A stretch of 64,000 bases of DNA from Hyaloperonospora brassicae (taxonomy: Eukaryota > Oomycota > Peronosporomycetes > Peronosporales > Peronosporaceae): assembly GCA_947650285.1 (NCBI GenBank), contig CANTFL010000106.1, forward strand, positions 372,001 through 436,000, written 5' to 3'. This document shows, in pieces, positions 54,867 through 64,000 of this stretch (positions within the stretch are counted from its first letter, which is position 1; each line of letters starts with the position of its first letter). Below the pieces are notes generated by a model, which was given only the letters and a program-made list of their open reading frames with translations, ran no database searches and was not told the origin of the DNA. A program made the position numbers and the translations under genes.

Positions 54867-57152
54867 TTACGTTGAGCACGACGCGAGCAGCCGTCCTAAA
54901 CGATGGTCGCTCAACAACGTCTCCATCAGCTGCTTCAGCGCACGATTTGCATGGAGCTGTGACTTGCTCAGTGGTGCGCGCGTCAAGGGATCGAAGCATC
55001 CATTCACTTCCAGATGCTGCTCGATCATCGAGCGCTCATACGTATTGCCGTCAGGTGTGGTAACAGGATCATCCATCAGCTCCAAGCTCAGTGGACAATG
55101 GAATATTTCCACCATCTGCGCCAGCGTTTTCGCGGCGTCTTTACCTGCTGCCGATTCTTGCTCCTCATGCACACCACAAGCATCACCAGACGCAGCATCT
55201 TCGTTACCATTCTCCTCTACAGAAAGCAACATGTCATAGACTCCTTGACGTAACAGCCCAACCACCTTCATCTCCATGAGGATGGACTTCTTCAATGCAG
55301 CAGCAGTCATAGGTACACCAGCTGCTGACGATCGTGAGCTCACAGCAGCCGCCGACGCTACACCTGCACGGTCAAAAGCCTTTTCTAGTAACTGGAAAGC
55401 TTCGTCGTACGATTTGTACGCTCGACGACACTTGCCTTTCCATAGCAGAATAGCAGCCTCGCCCTCGACTGACGCATTAGTGATATCTTGAGCTATACTC
55501 AAGTACTGCCACGCATTCTCGATTTCGTCCAGCGCGAAGAAGCACTTGGCGCATGACACGTAAGCACGAACTCGCTGACGGGTGGTCTCGGCATCTTCTA
55601 CACTGCAATCTTCAAGGGATGAAGAAGCAATGGTCGACGTGCAAGTAGCAGCTTCCCGGTAACATACAATCGCGGCCTGGAAGTCTCGACGGACGAACAA
55701 GTCATCACCCTTCGAAAGTTGGTGGCGCATGAAGAATGGGTTCTCAGGAGATGTCGCAATCTCAATTGCCTGGATTTGCAATTCTGGCGATGAGCTTGCC
55801 ATGACCGCAAGGTAGTTTGCATTCTCTTCCCACAAGTGAGCGAGCCCGTGAAAGATTGCAGCTTTATCGCCACCAAGTGCTTGGATCGCTTGGAAATCGG
55901 GCGCCACTAAGTCGAATCTTCGGAGACGCAAATTTGCTGTCATGCGGTAGGCAAAGCACTTCACATGTTCTGTATTGTCTGGCAAGTCATCGAGGGCCAG
56001 CGTGAGCTGCTCGACTGCTGCGGGGTATTGCTTTGCAAAGAACGCTTCCACACCTCGCTCCATCCGCGATTGCTGCGCTGGAGTGATACGCCAAGCACAC
56101 CACATTGCTCCGCCTTCCTTTGCAGGTGTTCCGCTAGCTCCATCTGGCGCCGCTCGTGTGAGTACGTGGCGTCTCTTACTGTCCATCATGTCTACTGTCG
56201 GTGCGTACAAAAACTCGCGCTGATACGGATTATACAATGCAAACACATCTCTCTCCTCGTCACTCAAGGCAACAAGCTGCCACCTTCCTGCTTGTCCAGG
56301 CGAATCATCCTTTTTTCTCCACGTAAACACTCGACTTCTCGTCTTGCCATGTCGATCTTTTTTGTACTTCGCGTAATCTGCAGCATACAGGTACTCCTCA
56401 AGATGCACGTTTCGCACCAAGAACGTGTCAGCGTGCACGTCTGCAGGGATCAATCGCCACTGAGCTTTGGTCCGATCTTTCTCTGCTGGCCACGGTGCGA
56501 CTGTGTGCTCGGTATCATCGCCCACCCAGCACAACGCATGGCGGCGGTCGTGATCGAATGTCCCATCTTCGCCCGGAGCATACAACAGCTCTTCTTTACT
56601 TGGATCGCCAAAGAAATACTCACTGCGTCCAGTTCTCGACAGGATCGTGAGCTCCAACGGCTGTCCAGAGGCCACTGCCCGCAGCGTGGGACTCACCCAC
56701 GCGTACCAGTAGCTCTCAGCTCTCACGCGGGCACTGCCTTCCAAGTGGCTCATGAGCTTCAACAGAAAAAACGCCAGCGGAAGCTGCGGGAACTTGCGTT
56801 GTCTGGCTTCCAGAGCAAGTAGAGCGTCTCCGTCTGCGCCACTGCTTGGCGCCCGTAACGCGCAGCTCACACTCTGCAGCACGGCACAGCCATCCAGCGT
56901 CCAGTGCCAATTCGGAAGTGCCTCGAGGAACGTCAGCAACACAGGCACGTCAAACAGACCCGCTGCGTAGAAATCACGGAGCGTTGTCTCGAGGTACGCT
57001 TTACAGCGCGACTCCAGGTCAGGGAGACGCAGAAAGCTCGAGCGCGCACGGTCCGGTTGCTTGTGGAGCAGATGGGCGCGCGTTTCGGCCAGTAGCGGCT
57101 CGGCATTCGACGCGAGACGCGCTGCCGCGACGTCGTAGGTAGCCAGCTCCAT
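54867..57152 (-). CDS. TPR and U-box protein, probable E3 ubiquitin ligase
   Basis: A single-exon protein of 761 residues from the ATG at 57152 (MELATYDVAAARL); the frame is open upstream and an alternative start at 57269 would add 39 residues. The C-terminus (about 682-751) is a U-box: FHCPLSLELMDDPVTTPDGN, YERSMIEQHL and DPLTRAPLSKSQL, which binds E2 enzymes to transfer ubiquitin. Ahead of it are helical TPR-like repeats (KGDDLFVRRDFQAAIVCYRE and neighbours). The middle (about 195-375) has repeated motifs such as EELLYAPG, EEYLYAADY and REFLYAP with regular W residues, resembling a beta-trefoil or similar all-beta sheet repeat. Such a combination suggests substrate binding by the middle part and ubiquitin transfer by the U-box. 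Substrate unknown. Confidence 0.85.
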   Translation of the reverse strand: MELATYDVAAARLASNAEPLLAETRAHLLHKQPDRARSSFLRLPDLESRCKAYLETTLRDFYAAGLFDVPVLLTFLEALPNWHWTLDGCAVLQSVSCALRAPSSGADGDALLALEARQRKFPQLPLAFFLLKLMSHLEGSARVRAESYWYAWVSPTLRAVASGQPLELTILSRTGRSEYFFGDPSKEELLYAPGEDGTFDHDRRHALCWVGDDTEHTVAPWPAEKDRTKAQWRLIPADVHADTFLVRNVHLEEYLYAADYAKYKKDRHGKTRSRVFTWRKKDDSPGQAGRWQLVALSDEERDVFALYNPYQREFLYAPTVDMMDSKRRHVLTRAAPDGASGTPAKEGGAMWCAWRITPAQQSRMERGVEAFFAKQYPAAVEQLTLALDDLPDNTEHVKCFAYRMTANLRLRRFDLVAPDFQAIQALGGDKAAIFHGLAHLWEENANYLAVMASSSPELQIQAIEIATSPENPFFMRHQLSKGDDLFVRRDFQAAIVCYREAATCTSTIASSSLEDCSVEDAETTRQRVRAYVSCAKCFFALDEIENAWQYLSIAQDITNASVEGEAAILLWKGKCRRAYKSYDEAFQLLEKAFDRAGVASAAAVSSRSSAAGVPMTAAALKKSILMEMKVVGLLRQGVYDMLLSVEENGNEDAASGDACGVHEEQESAAGKDAAKTLAQMVEIFHCPLSLELMDDPVTTPDGNTYERSMIEQHLEVNGCFDPLTRAPLSKSQLHANRALKQLMETLLSDHRLGRLLASCST

Positions 57153-57462
57153 GGAGACGCTTTTGTGCTGAGAAGATGATGGGAATCGGGATGGAGGTCC
57201 TAGGATAGCGACTAAATTAGGATCAACTTGGGGGCGCAGAGTCGAGACTGTTGTTGTTGTTGTACGCACACAGACGAGTACGATGAACGAACGATTGTCG
57301 AACGACTTGCAAGGAACGTCTCTTCAGCAATATGAGTACATAAGTTAGTAAACAGTATGTTCACTACTATGTGTACTCACGTGTACGAATCCATGTGCAT
57401 GTATATTGTCGTTGCGTCTACGTCCAAGCTCGTTGGTAGCGGCCAGTAACTTGCGTCTTGTG
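57153..57462. other. Intergenic between U-box gene and ATG5
   Basis: Holds the promoter of the U-box gene and the 3' end of ATG5 (both minus). I found no clear initiator box. Confidence 0.5.
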
Positions 57463-58682
57463 TCAGGAGGAGGCAGTGGACAGCACAGCGACGTAGAGGA
57501 ATCCGTCGGCGTATAAAAAGTTGCGGTAGAGCTCGACGAGTGATACGTCAAACGGGACAGAGACGCCGTGCACGACGATCTGGAAGTGCTCAACTGGTGA
57601 GCTCGAGTCCGTGTCGGGAAACAAATCTGGCAGTAAATATTGCAGTACTTCCCGCAACGTTTTCTCGCGGCCTAACGACAACGTCCACGCCAGTTGTTAG
57701 TAACGTCAGCATCTCGTTTGTAAAACGAGCCACTACGAGTAACACGACCGGCGACTACGTACCGTTGTCCAATGGCGCAACCGGCATTTGGATCACAGGC
57801 GTGTTGTCCAGGTGCACGCGCAATGGTAGATGGCGCAGCTTTGAAGTCTCTGCCCCTCCGTCTAAGTGCAGGTCCCGTGTAGCTTCCTGATAGCGCTCGA
57901 AATCATCTGCCAACAGCAAAAGGAGAACAACACATACCACCTTAGCGTCTGCTCAACTGCTGTCCATAGCTACAGCAGCTCGTACTTTGCAGCAAGCTAG
58001 TCCAGATCTGCGTCTGCTGCGCTTCCGGTAAGGACATGACAGCTTTTGTGGACCCCATCCGCAGAAACGTGGCCTGCTTTAGACTGTGCATAAAATGCGA
58101 CTCAACGCTCTGCTCGTTGTCGCAAGGTAGCAACACGTCGACAGGGAATCCCAAGAAATGGACAGTCAGTGCCCAGGGCAAGTCTGCATCGCCGTCGGTT
58201 ACGGGACCACAGAGCAGGTCTCGGAGCAACCCGAAAGGCATGTGCCAATGCAGTGGGACTCCTTTGGCCTCGAACCAGATGTTGACTCCCTGACCACCAG
58301 ACACGAGAGGAGCTGCATCCTGGAAATACTCGACAACATCTCGGGTTTGGGACACCAAATAGCTCATACGGGGGATCATTGCCTGACACACAAAAGAGCA
58401 TAGGACCCACGATAGCATAACAAGAGAGCATAAGAATAAGAATAAAAAATATGATACGAAAATTAGTCAGAGTCATAATCAATCCGAATAATTATCTGTT
58501 CGTCGTTGAAATGGAAATCGTTCAGGAATCATTGTGGCAAGCAAAGCAACACACACGTAGAACGGACGAGGCGCATGGAGAGTCGTGACTTCGTTCGGAT
58601 CGAGACAGAACATGACAGGGATCCGGCCGGCCCACACGCGCTGCTTCAGCAGAGTCGCTGACGTCGATGATGTTGTTGACAT
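57463..58682 (-). CDS. ATG5, autophagy protein 5 (four exons)
   Basis: No single open frame covers this gene. I join exons 58557-58682, 57986-58382, 57763-57906 and 57463-57671, separated by introns of 174, 79 and 91 nt with GT-AG ends (GTGTGT..TGTCAG, GTACGA..GGCAG, GTACGT..GTTAG), each keeping the frame. The product is 291 residues, close to ATG5 elsewhere (about 275-300). Hallmarks are VWAGRIPVMFCL at the N-terminus, PRMSYLV, GVPLHWHMPFGLLRDLL, LPWALTVHF, and VESHFMHSLKQATFL, where Lys144 matches the Atg12-accepting lysine. The C-terminal ubiquitin-like lobe ends YADGFLYVAVLS. ATG5 linked to ATG12 and bound to ATG16 promotes ATG8 lipidation at autophagosome membranes. Confidence 0.9.
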
Positions 58683-59424
58683 GAAATCGTGAATTGAAGA
58701 GCGAGATGTTGCTGCGCGATATGCGTCGATTGCAGCAACTTGTTTGTGTTATGCCAGCGACATAGCGGCATTGTACTGAAAAGTGTCGATGATCATATCG
58801 TCACTTCTAATTTCTTAATTAAGCTCTAGTTCAGACAACTGCTGCAAACATGTAGTCAGCTCGCTCACTGTATTCTCGAGTGTGTCGCGACACTACTACC
58901 TATCGCTAGATGTCGCAGGTTGCGCCTGCACCAACACGCACGACGGACGTATCATTGCAAGTGTCGGTTGTACATTTATTCTGAAGTGCGTGGATCGCGC
59001 ATCGCATGACGACTTCATGATATGGCTGGCGAGAAAGTGCGTTGGAAAAAAGATGCGGGACGTCAGCCTCCGGTCCTACAATGTTCATGGCATTGCGTCA
59101 ACGAACATGTATGCGAATAATCGACGAGTGCCATGTAACTCGTTTGACAAGTGGGTGTCAAGTCCTACTAGAATAATGGAATGTATACGACCAGCTCTTT
59201 GCCTTTTGCTATCGTGCTCGGCTACAACGAACCCACGTCAGTCGTGTTACTTGTGTTTATACGATACAGAGCTGACCTAGTGGGACGTGGAGAAAGACCG
59301 TGTTGTAGCGTTGTGAGACAGCGAACGATATCTTACGATCCGACTGTGTTGGAAAGAGCACCGTCACAGTCGATTCTTCGCGTAGTCGCGACTTGTCGAA
59401 TGCGATCGTCATCGGCCACCGGAA
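58683..59424. other. Divergent promoter region, ATG5 and GH17 gene
   Basis: The 5' ends of ATG5 (-) and the GH17 gene (+) lie at its two sides. An open frame at 58882-59280 (+) has no motif and no initiator box and is not counted. Confidence 0.5.
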
Positions 59425-59440
59425 GCTCATTTCCGAAACT
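59425..59440 (+). promoter_or_regulatory. Oomycete initiator box of the GH17 gene
   Basis: GCTCATTTCCGAAACT matches the oomycete core promoter GCTCATTYY plus flank. It lies 29-44 nt before the ATG at 59469 and so favours that start over upstream in-frame ATGs. Confidence 0.8.
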
Positions 59441-59468
59441 TCCTCATACCGAATCGGTCCACATTCCA

Positions 59469-60350
59469 ATGGTCTCGCTGTCAAACCTGACGGTCTGCAC
59501 TGCTGCCATCATGCTTGCTGGCGGTAGTGGCGACGCCAAAAAGCACTCAAGTGGCGTCTGCTACGCTCCGTGGTACCAACCCGACGTCAACTGGAAGGTT
59601 CTTGCCGACGACATGAAGCACATCTCTCAACACTTCTCCAGCATTCGTACGTACCAAGCGCAGTTCAATAACGTGAACGCCATCACCGTGGCAGCTTCAG
59701 CTGGCCTTCGCATCGCAGTTGGCGTGCAACTGACGGATGTCCGTTGGATCGACGCCGAGATCCAAGCTGTTTGCGACGGCTACGCAAAGAGCCCTTGGGC
59801 CGTTGAAGCTGTTTACGTCGGCAATGAAAACCTCAGGAATGGTATGTTTGGCACATACACGGCTCAGCAGCTTGTTGACTACATTCGCAGAGTCAAAAGC
59901 TGCGTAGGTGACACACCAGTGGGCACTTCTCAGCGTATCACCGAGTGGCTAAGCGCGGATACTGCCTATTTGTTGGCCGACGCGTGCGACGTCATTGGTG
60001 TCAACATCCATCCGTTCTTCACACCAGGCTCTCAACCTTCCATTCAGAAGCTGGAGGCTCAATGGAGCCTAATGGTGTCAAAATACGGCTCGAGCAAGGT
60101 CCGACTAACGGAGACGGGCTGGCCATACGCTGGTGAGTCCTACGGGAATAAAGGATCTGGTGGCAACGTCCCGTCGACTGAAGGTATGGCGCAGTACTTT
60201 CACGACTATGTCAACCGGTGGTGCCGCAACAAGAGCCAGGCGTATTGGTTTATGATGTACGACACGGCGGTGAGCTACACGGGTGCGGAGTACGAGACAC
60301 ACTTTGGTCTTTTCGGCATCGACAAGTCGCCTCACATCAACATGCCGTGA
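59469..60350 (+). CDS. Secreted GH17 glucan beta-1,3-glucosidase/endoglucanase
   Basis: A 293-residue glycoside hydrolase family 17 enzyme. The frame is open 96 codons further upstream, but the initiator box and the signal peptide ([19 protein letters not shown], cleavage likely near residue 20-24) select the start at 59469. Catalytic residues are visible: Glu120 in VYVGNENL (acid/base) and Glu215 in RLTETGWP (nucleophile). The early [13 protein letters not shown] and VGVQL strands and GVNIHPFF fit the barrel. Such enzymes cut beta-1,3-glucan, the main wall polymer of oomycetes, and act outside the cell in wall remodelling or on plant callose. I see no membrane anchor or carbohydrate-binding module. 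Confidence 0.93.
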   Translation: MVSLSNLTVCTAAIMLAGGSGDAKKHSSGVCYAPWYQPDVNWKVLADDMKHISQHFSSIRTYQAQFNNVNAITVAASAGLRIAVGVQLTDVRWIDAEIQAVCDGYAKSPWAVEAVYVGNENLRNGMFGTYTAQQLVDYIRRVKSCVGDTPVGTSQRITEWLSADTAYLLADACDVIGVNIHPFFTPGSQPSIQKLEAQWSLMVSKYGSSKVRLTETGWPYAGESYGNKGSGGNVPSTEGMAQYFHDYVNRWCRNKSQAYWFMMYDTAVSYTGAEYETHFGLFGIDKSPHINMP

Positions 60351-63300
60351 TTGCAGAATGCATGTATGCATGTTAGACGATCGAAAGCACTAAGCGTTAC
60401 ATGTTACAACAATGGCAAGACGGTCTATGCGGAAGTAATAAGACCAGCGTGACCCGCACTGCTCTGATCAACGTTCTGCTCTTGACTAACCAAAATACAC
60501 TCTTGCGCGCCAACGTTGCGTGTCAATAAGTGATTCGCACATCATGTGAGCTTACCGGTCGTTCAAACGTCAGCTGTCGTCAAGAAGCAGGGATAGAGGG
60601 ATGTCCTGTCTCATTGTTACTGTGCCGATGGACTGGGTATCGTCGGCTAACGACACCACTACCGAGCTTACAACAAGATGGCGGACAGGGCTGCAAACGT
60701 CGTAATGTATTCGCGGGCGTCACAGCAGACTTGTGCGCATGGGAATCGTCCACTCATAGTTAGTCTGGAACAGCAATTGAACAACGACGTGCAGCGATGG
60801 CTGACTTCTACAGCAGCACGTGAACGATCCTGTGCGCCTCTTCGCAGCGTCGACGTAGCAGTCTCAGCTGGAAAGTAGAAGCGTGATCCCGCTTTTTGCT
60901 TGGCGCTGTAAACCCCCAACCTAGCCATTAGAGACCTATGGAGTACCTCATTGAAGCTCACTCACTCACATGCCCGCCTTTTCATACTTTCATGCTGTCT
61001 TTTGAAGAGCTTAGAACATATGAGCAAAAACAACGTGATAAACTAGTAATTGAGATGGTAGCTCAGCGTTTCTGAACCCCGGTTGTCTAGCCTCTTGTAG
61101 CGATACGTAGCACTCGTAAGCGTCCGCACTATTCTATCTCGGACCCCTGTCGCCAAGGGCTTGGAACGCGGTACAGTCTCCTTCGACGTAAACAAGGCAG
61201 TTCTCCTAATTGACCGATTTCGATGGAAAAACCGTCCTAGCACCGCCGACTCCAATGCTAGTGTTAGTCCTTACACGCCTGTGCTTGAGTGACACTAGCG
61301 CAATGTCAAAAGAAAGTATAGATGCTTTTTCGACGCGCATCTGAAAATCGTACTACCTACAAATATGCGCAGATGTCTCGTGATCATAGAGGAGAGCACA
61401 CATCGTGTGTCGACGTATTTTGTTACATCGCTGCGAATCGAGAAACTGTAAGAGAGTGCTTCCGTACTATACCTTCAACTTCTTCTGATCTTCGTACATA
61501 TCCATAAATGAAGGGAGCTTGTTCATTTTGGCGGCTACAACATCCCAGACGTTAGTCGGTTGAGTCGTCGAACCTTTGCACGTTTGACAGTCGGATGGTC
61601 GATGCCTAGGAGTGTACTAGATGGCTATAGATTCCAGTAAGATCGGAAGCTTGATCATATGCCGTAGTGAGCGTGGATCTTACCCATTCTTGACAAGGTA
61701 CACACGATGCGTATGTTCACGGAACGGACGCAAGGGCTTTGTCAGAACAAATGGCACGCGCATATTACGTTTGGGTGCGATGCAAGTGGCGGCTGGCGAA
61801 AGTGATAACAGAGGATCACCACGTGATGATGAAATGACGTAGGTAAGATATCGTTCTTGTCGATGGAAAAAGATTGTAGAACATGGGCTTCGATGTAGCA
61901 TGGCAAACGTGAGAAGTATTTTCATCGATATGTCGCTTCGGTATTCGCCTTTGCATGCACGTAGACAAGGGTTTGCACTGCCAAATGTAGCTGAGTGTCA
62001 AGAGAGCACAGTGGGAAGAAGTCAAGAACCAAGACTTTACCTATTCCATTACTATCACTCATTCATCATTTTTATCCCACTATTCAAGTTTTTTACTACG
62101 AGTTCTGATGCTTCAGTCAGTGTAAAGCACTACTTCAGCGGCCTGTTCATATTGTGATAAGATGATCTATCAGTTTTTTTCGGTAACGTCTCGAGTCTTC
62201 TTCCAAGCGGTCAAGCAAAACGTAGGTATCGACGACACTGCAGCCGATGATTGGCTTGTATGCTGCAGGAACACCCCAACGAGACAACGGCTTTATGGCG
62301 CAAGACGAATGGGTTCACGCTTGCCATGGGTTTTGCTGTCGCTCTGCCGTCGCGCCATGAGCTGTGGGATCCAAACGTTGGTAGGGATACAACTACTATG
62401 GCCTCGAAGCTTATTCGAAGTCACCCGGTCGTCTCATTCAATACGTTTATCTTCCCCGTCAAAGAAAAGCTGCTTTGTCACACCGCCACTAGTACCTTTT
62501 ACGCTGCGTTATGATTGTACCGCACCATTCTCCTAATCGATATGCGTTCCTTCTTGCAGAAACCTACCACCTTCTCCCAGAAATGGCCAATGCTTCTGTT
62601 TCTGACCTTGACGAGAGACAACATGAGCCCTGGAGTATCGTAAGCTTCTTGCGAATGACTGACACGCGACAGACTACGTCGCTTGTCTTCTGAGACCCGG
62701 TATTGCATGGACTGTCCGCTGTTGCATCCGCCGGAGCTAAATGCCCGCCGACGTGATCGCTTGATGGCGTCCTTGTAGTTCTGCCAGAATAGTGTGCGTA
62801 AGCATCCCGTGAATGTATCAGTGGTCACCTTTCGGAATGCATAGTTTTGTAACTTATAAGGCCGAATGATTTGGCCGCAGTGGACGAGTGTCGAGTAATG
62901 GCGTACCATTGCTAAGCCGGAGCGTCGACAACTTACGTCAATCAATCTCAGCTGCGGCGTCGACCCCTTGTCTAGAACCGACGCAGGATAATCGGCAGCA
63001 GTCTAGACAATTTCGCGACGGTGTTCAGCTGTAGTCGGGCGGAATGACTGTCAGCACCATGCACGCTTGGTTGGATGCAGCCGCCTCAGCACACGAAGCG
63101 CTCTTCTTGACATCTGCCGAACGCTCCTCATTGTCGCAGCCCCCCCCGCAGCCCGTTTTCACTGTGGCCACCGATCTGAGGAGCTGTTCGCGTACTTTTC
63201 TGAATCCTTGACTTCGTTGTGAATACAATGACCATCCATGTTGTGACGTTGGCGAGTGACTTGGCTCGATGGTCTTGTGCTAGTTGGTCGTTAGGGTGCT

Positions 63301-64000
63301 AAAGACCAGATTATCCTATACAAAGCAAAACGATCTCCATGAGGTCCTTGAGCATCTCTGCTAGACCGTCGAATGCTCACTACCATCGGCCGCCTGAAAG
63401 ATCGCCATAGTCAAGCCATTCTTAGTGGCTAGAGTGGCAACTGCATGAACGCCAACTTGTTACTCCAGCTCCGCCATATTGGTTGGCGTAGTCGTTGAGT
63501 AAGCAGCGACAGGCAGTGGGATTTAGTGTCAGATCATCGCGTGTGGCTGACTCAATGGGCTGAGACTATTTTGCTCTTGACGTAGATGTGGCATGCAAAT
63601 GGGCCTCGAAGCATATAACGCCGGGCCGTGCTATCAAACGAGATGATTGTGACAACTACCGCATTGAGGAGTGTGCAAGATGCTGGACGTTTGTCCTCTG
63701 TAAAGGCGTCCGTGTCGAATCACCTCATTGTGCTCATTCAGTTCGGCCTTGGATTCGTTCGCTTGCTCCTCTGTGAAATACGTGCGATCGTTCTTTCCTG
63801 CCAGAATCTGGTACATTGACAGATGCGTCGGACGTTTGTTCGGGTGTATACAACCATGCAGTTCGCCCAAATGGGATATGTTCTGCTTGTCAAGGCTGCT
63901 TAGTCACCGGTATCGGTCCTATTAAATAATGTCATACTTTACCTCCTGTCCGGTCGGCGGCACGCTACTAACTACCGGGCCCCGCAACTGATCGTGCATG
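60351..64000. other. No recognisable gene to the right edge
   Basis: Only short frames. The most protein-like pieces are 62251-62514 (+, WRKTNGFTLAMGFAVALPS), 62499-62945 (-) and 63634-63870 (-), none with a domain I can name. I see no tRNA, repeat array or transposon end. A gene start or end beyond the right edge cannot be judged. Confidence 0.4.

Noticed and set aside
55965..56822. 285-codon plus-strand frame
   Set aside because: Antisense shadow of the U-box gene, with no motif.
59181..59468. N-terminal extension of the GH17 frame
   Set aside because: The initiator box at 59425-59440 and the signal peptide after 59469 place translation start downstream; the extension is Arg/Ser-rich without a family match.
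1..64000. RxLR or Crinkler effectors, tRNA or rRNA genes, CRISPR arrays, telomere repeats
   Set aside because: I looked for RxLR-EER and LxLFLAK motifs, tRNA B-box patterns, and regular arrays, and found nothing supportable.

Overview
The window looks like nuclear DNA of an oomycete, most likely a Peronosporales (Phytophthora / downy-mildew type) genome. The pointers are short GT-AG introns of 79-174 nt, oomycete-style initiator boxes (TCAYTYY followed by an A/T-rich flank) about 30-45 nt upstream of three start codons, a Ty3/gypsy chromovirus, LINEs with the Phytophthora-type ORF1 and an OTU domain, a 28-residue ankyrin-type repeat protein, and a secreted GH17 glucanase.

Layout. 1-5.1 kb: GC-rich, no recognisable gene. 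5.2-10.2 kb: badly decayed minus-strand LINE (LINE A). It is split by a 7.8-kb Ty3/gypsy element (gypsy A, 10250-18047), and its start lies on the far side at 18048-18161. A segment between two endonuclease blocks of LINE A holds a hammerhead ribozyme core. 18.2-27.1 kb: plus-strand LINE (LINE B) with gag-like ORF1, OTU protease, endonuclease, RT and zinc-binding end, broken by frameshifts and by one stretch that looks like bad sequence. 27.1-33.4 kb: repeat fragments and unidentified coding debris. 33.4-40.5 kb: an old minus-strand relative of gypsy A (gypsy B), still flanked by its 5-bp target duplication. 40.5-43.8 kb: mostly empty. 43.9-60.4 kb: the gene-rich part, with a CobW/ZNG1-type GTPase (+), a tentative two-exon gene (+), a two-exon double Myb/SANT-like protein (+), an ankyrin-repeat protein (-), a U-box/TPR protein (-), ATG5 in four exons (-) and a GH17 glucanase (+). 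60.4-64 kb: nothing convincing.

Gypsy A carries the most unusual material. Its LTRs differ by one substitution and one G-run indel, so the insertion is recent, and its target site splits a LINE A reading frame that closes again when the element is removed. It has a textbook -1 frameshift cassette (G_GGA_AAC, 7-nt spacer, strong hairpin) between gag and pol. Its LTR and leader hold a string of 13-nt mini-hairpins sharing the core TCTYTGA with compensating outer stems, and similar small hairpins look enriched through pol. It also has a 433-aa antisense ORF between the end of pol and the 3' LTR, whose protein sequence is still recognisable in gypsy B, arguing that it is a real gene.

Host genes: ATG5 is the Atg12-conjugated scaffold of autophagosome formation. 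The U-box protein is a probable E3 ligase, the CobW protein a probable metallochaperone GTPase, and the GH17 enzyme acts outside the cell on beta-1,3-glucan. They share no obvious pathway. Homology calls here come from reading motifs, not from searches.
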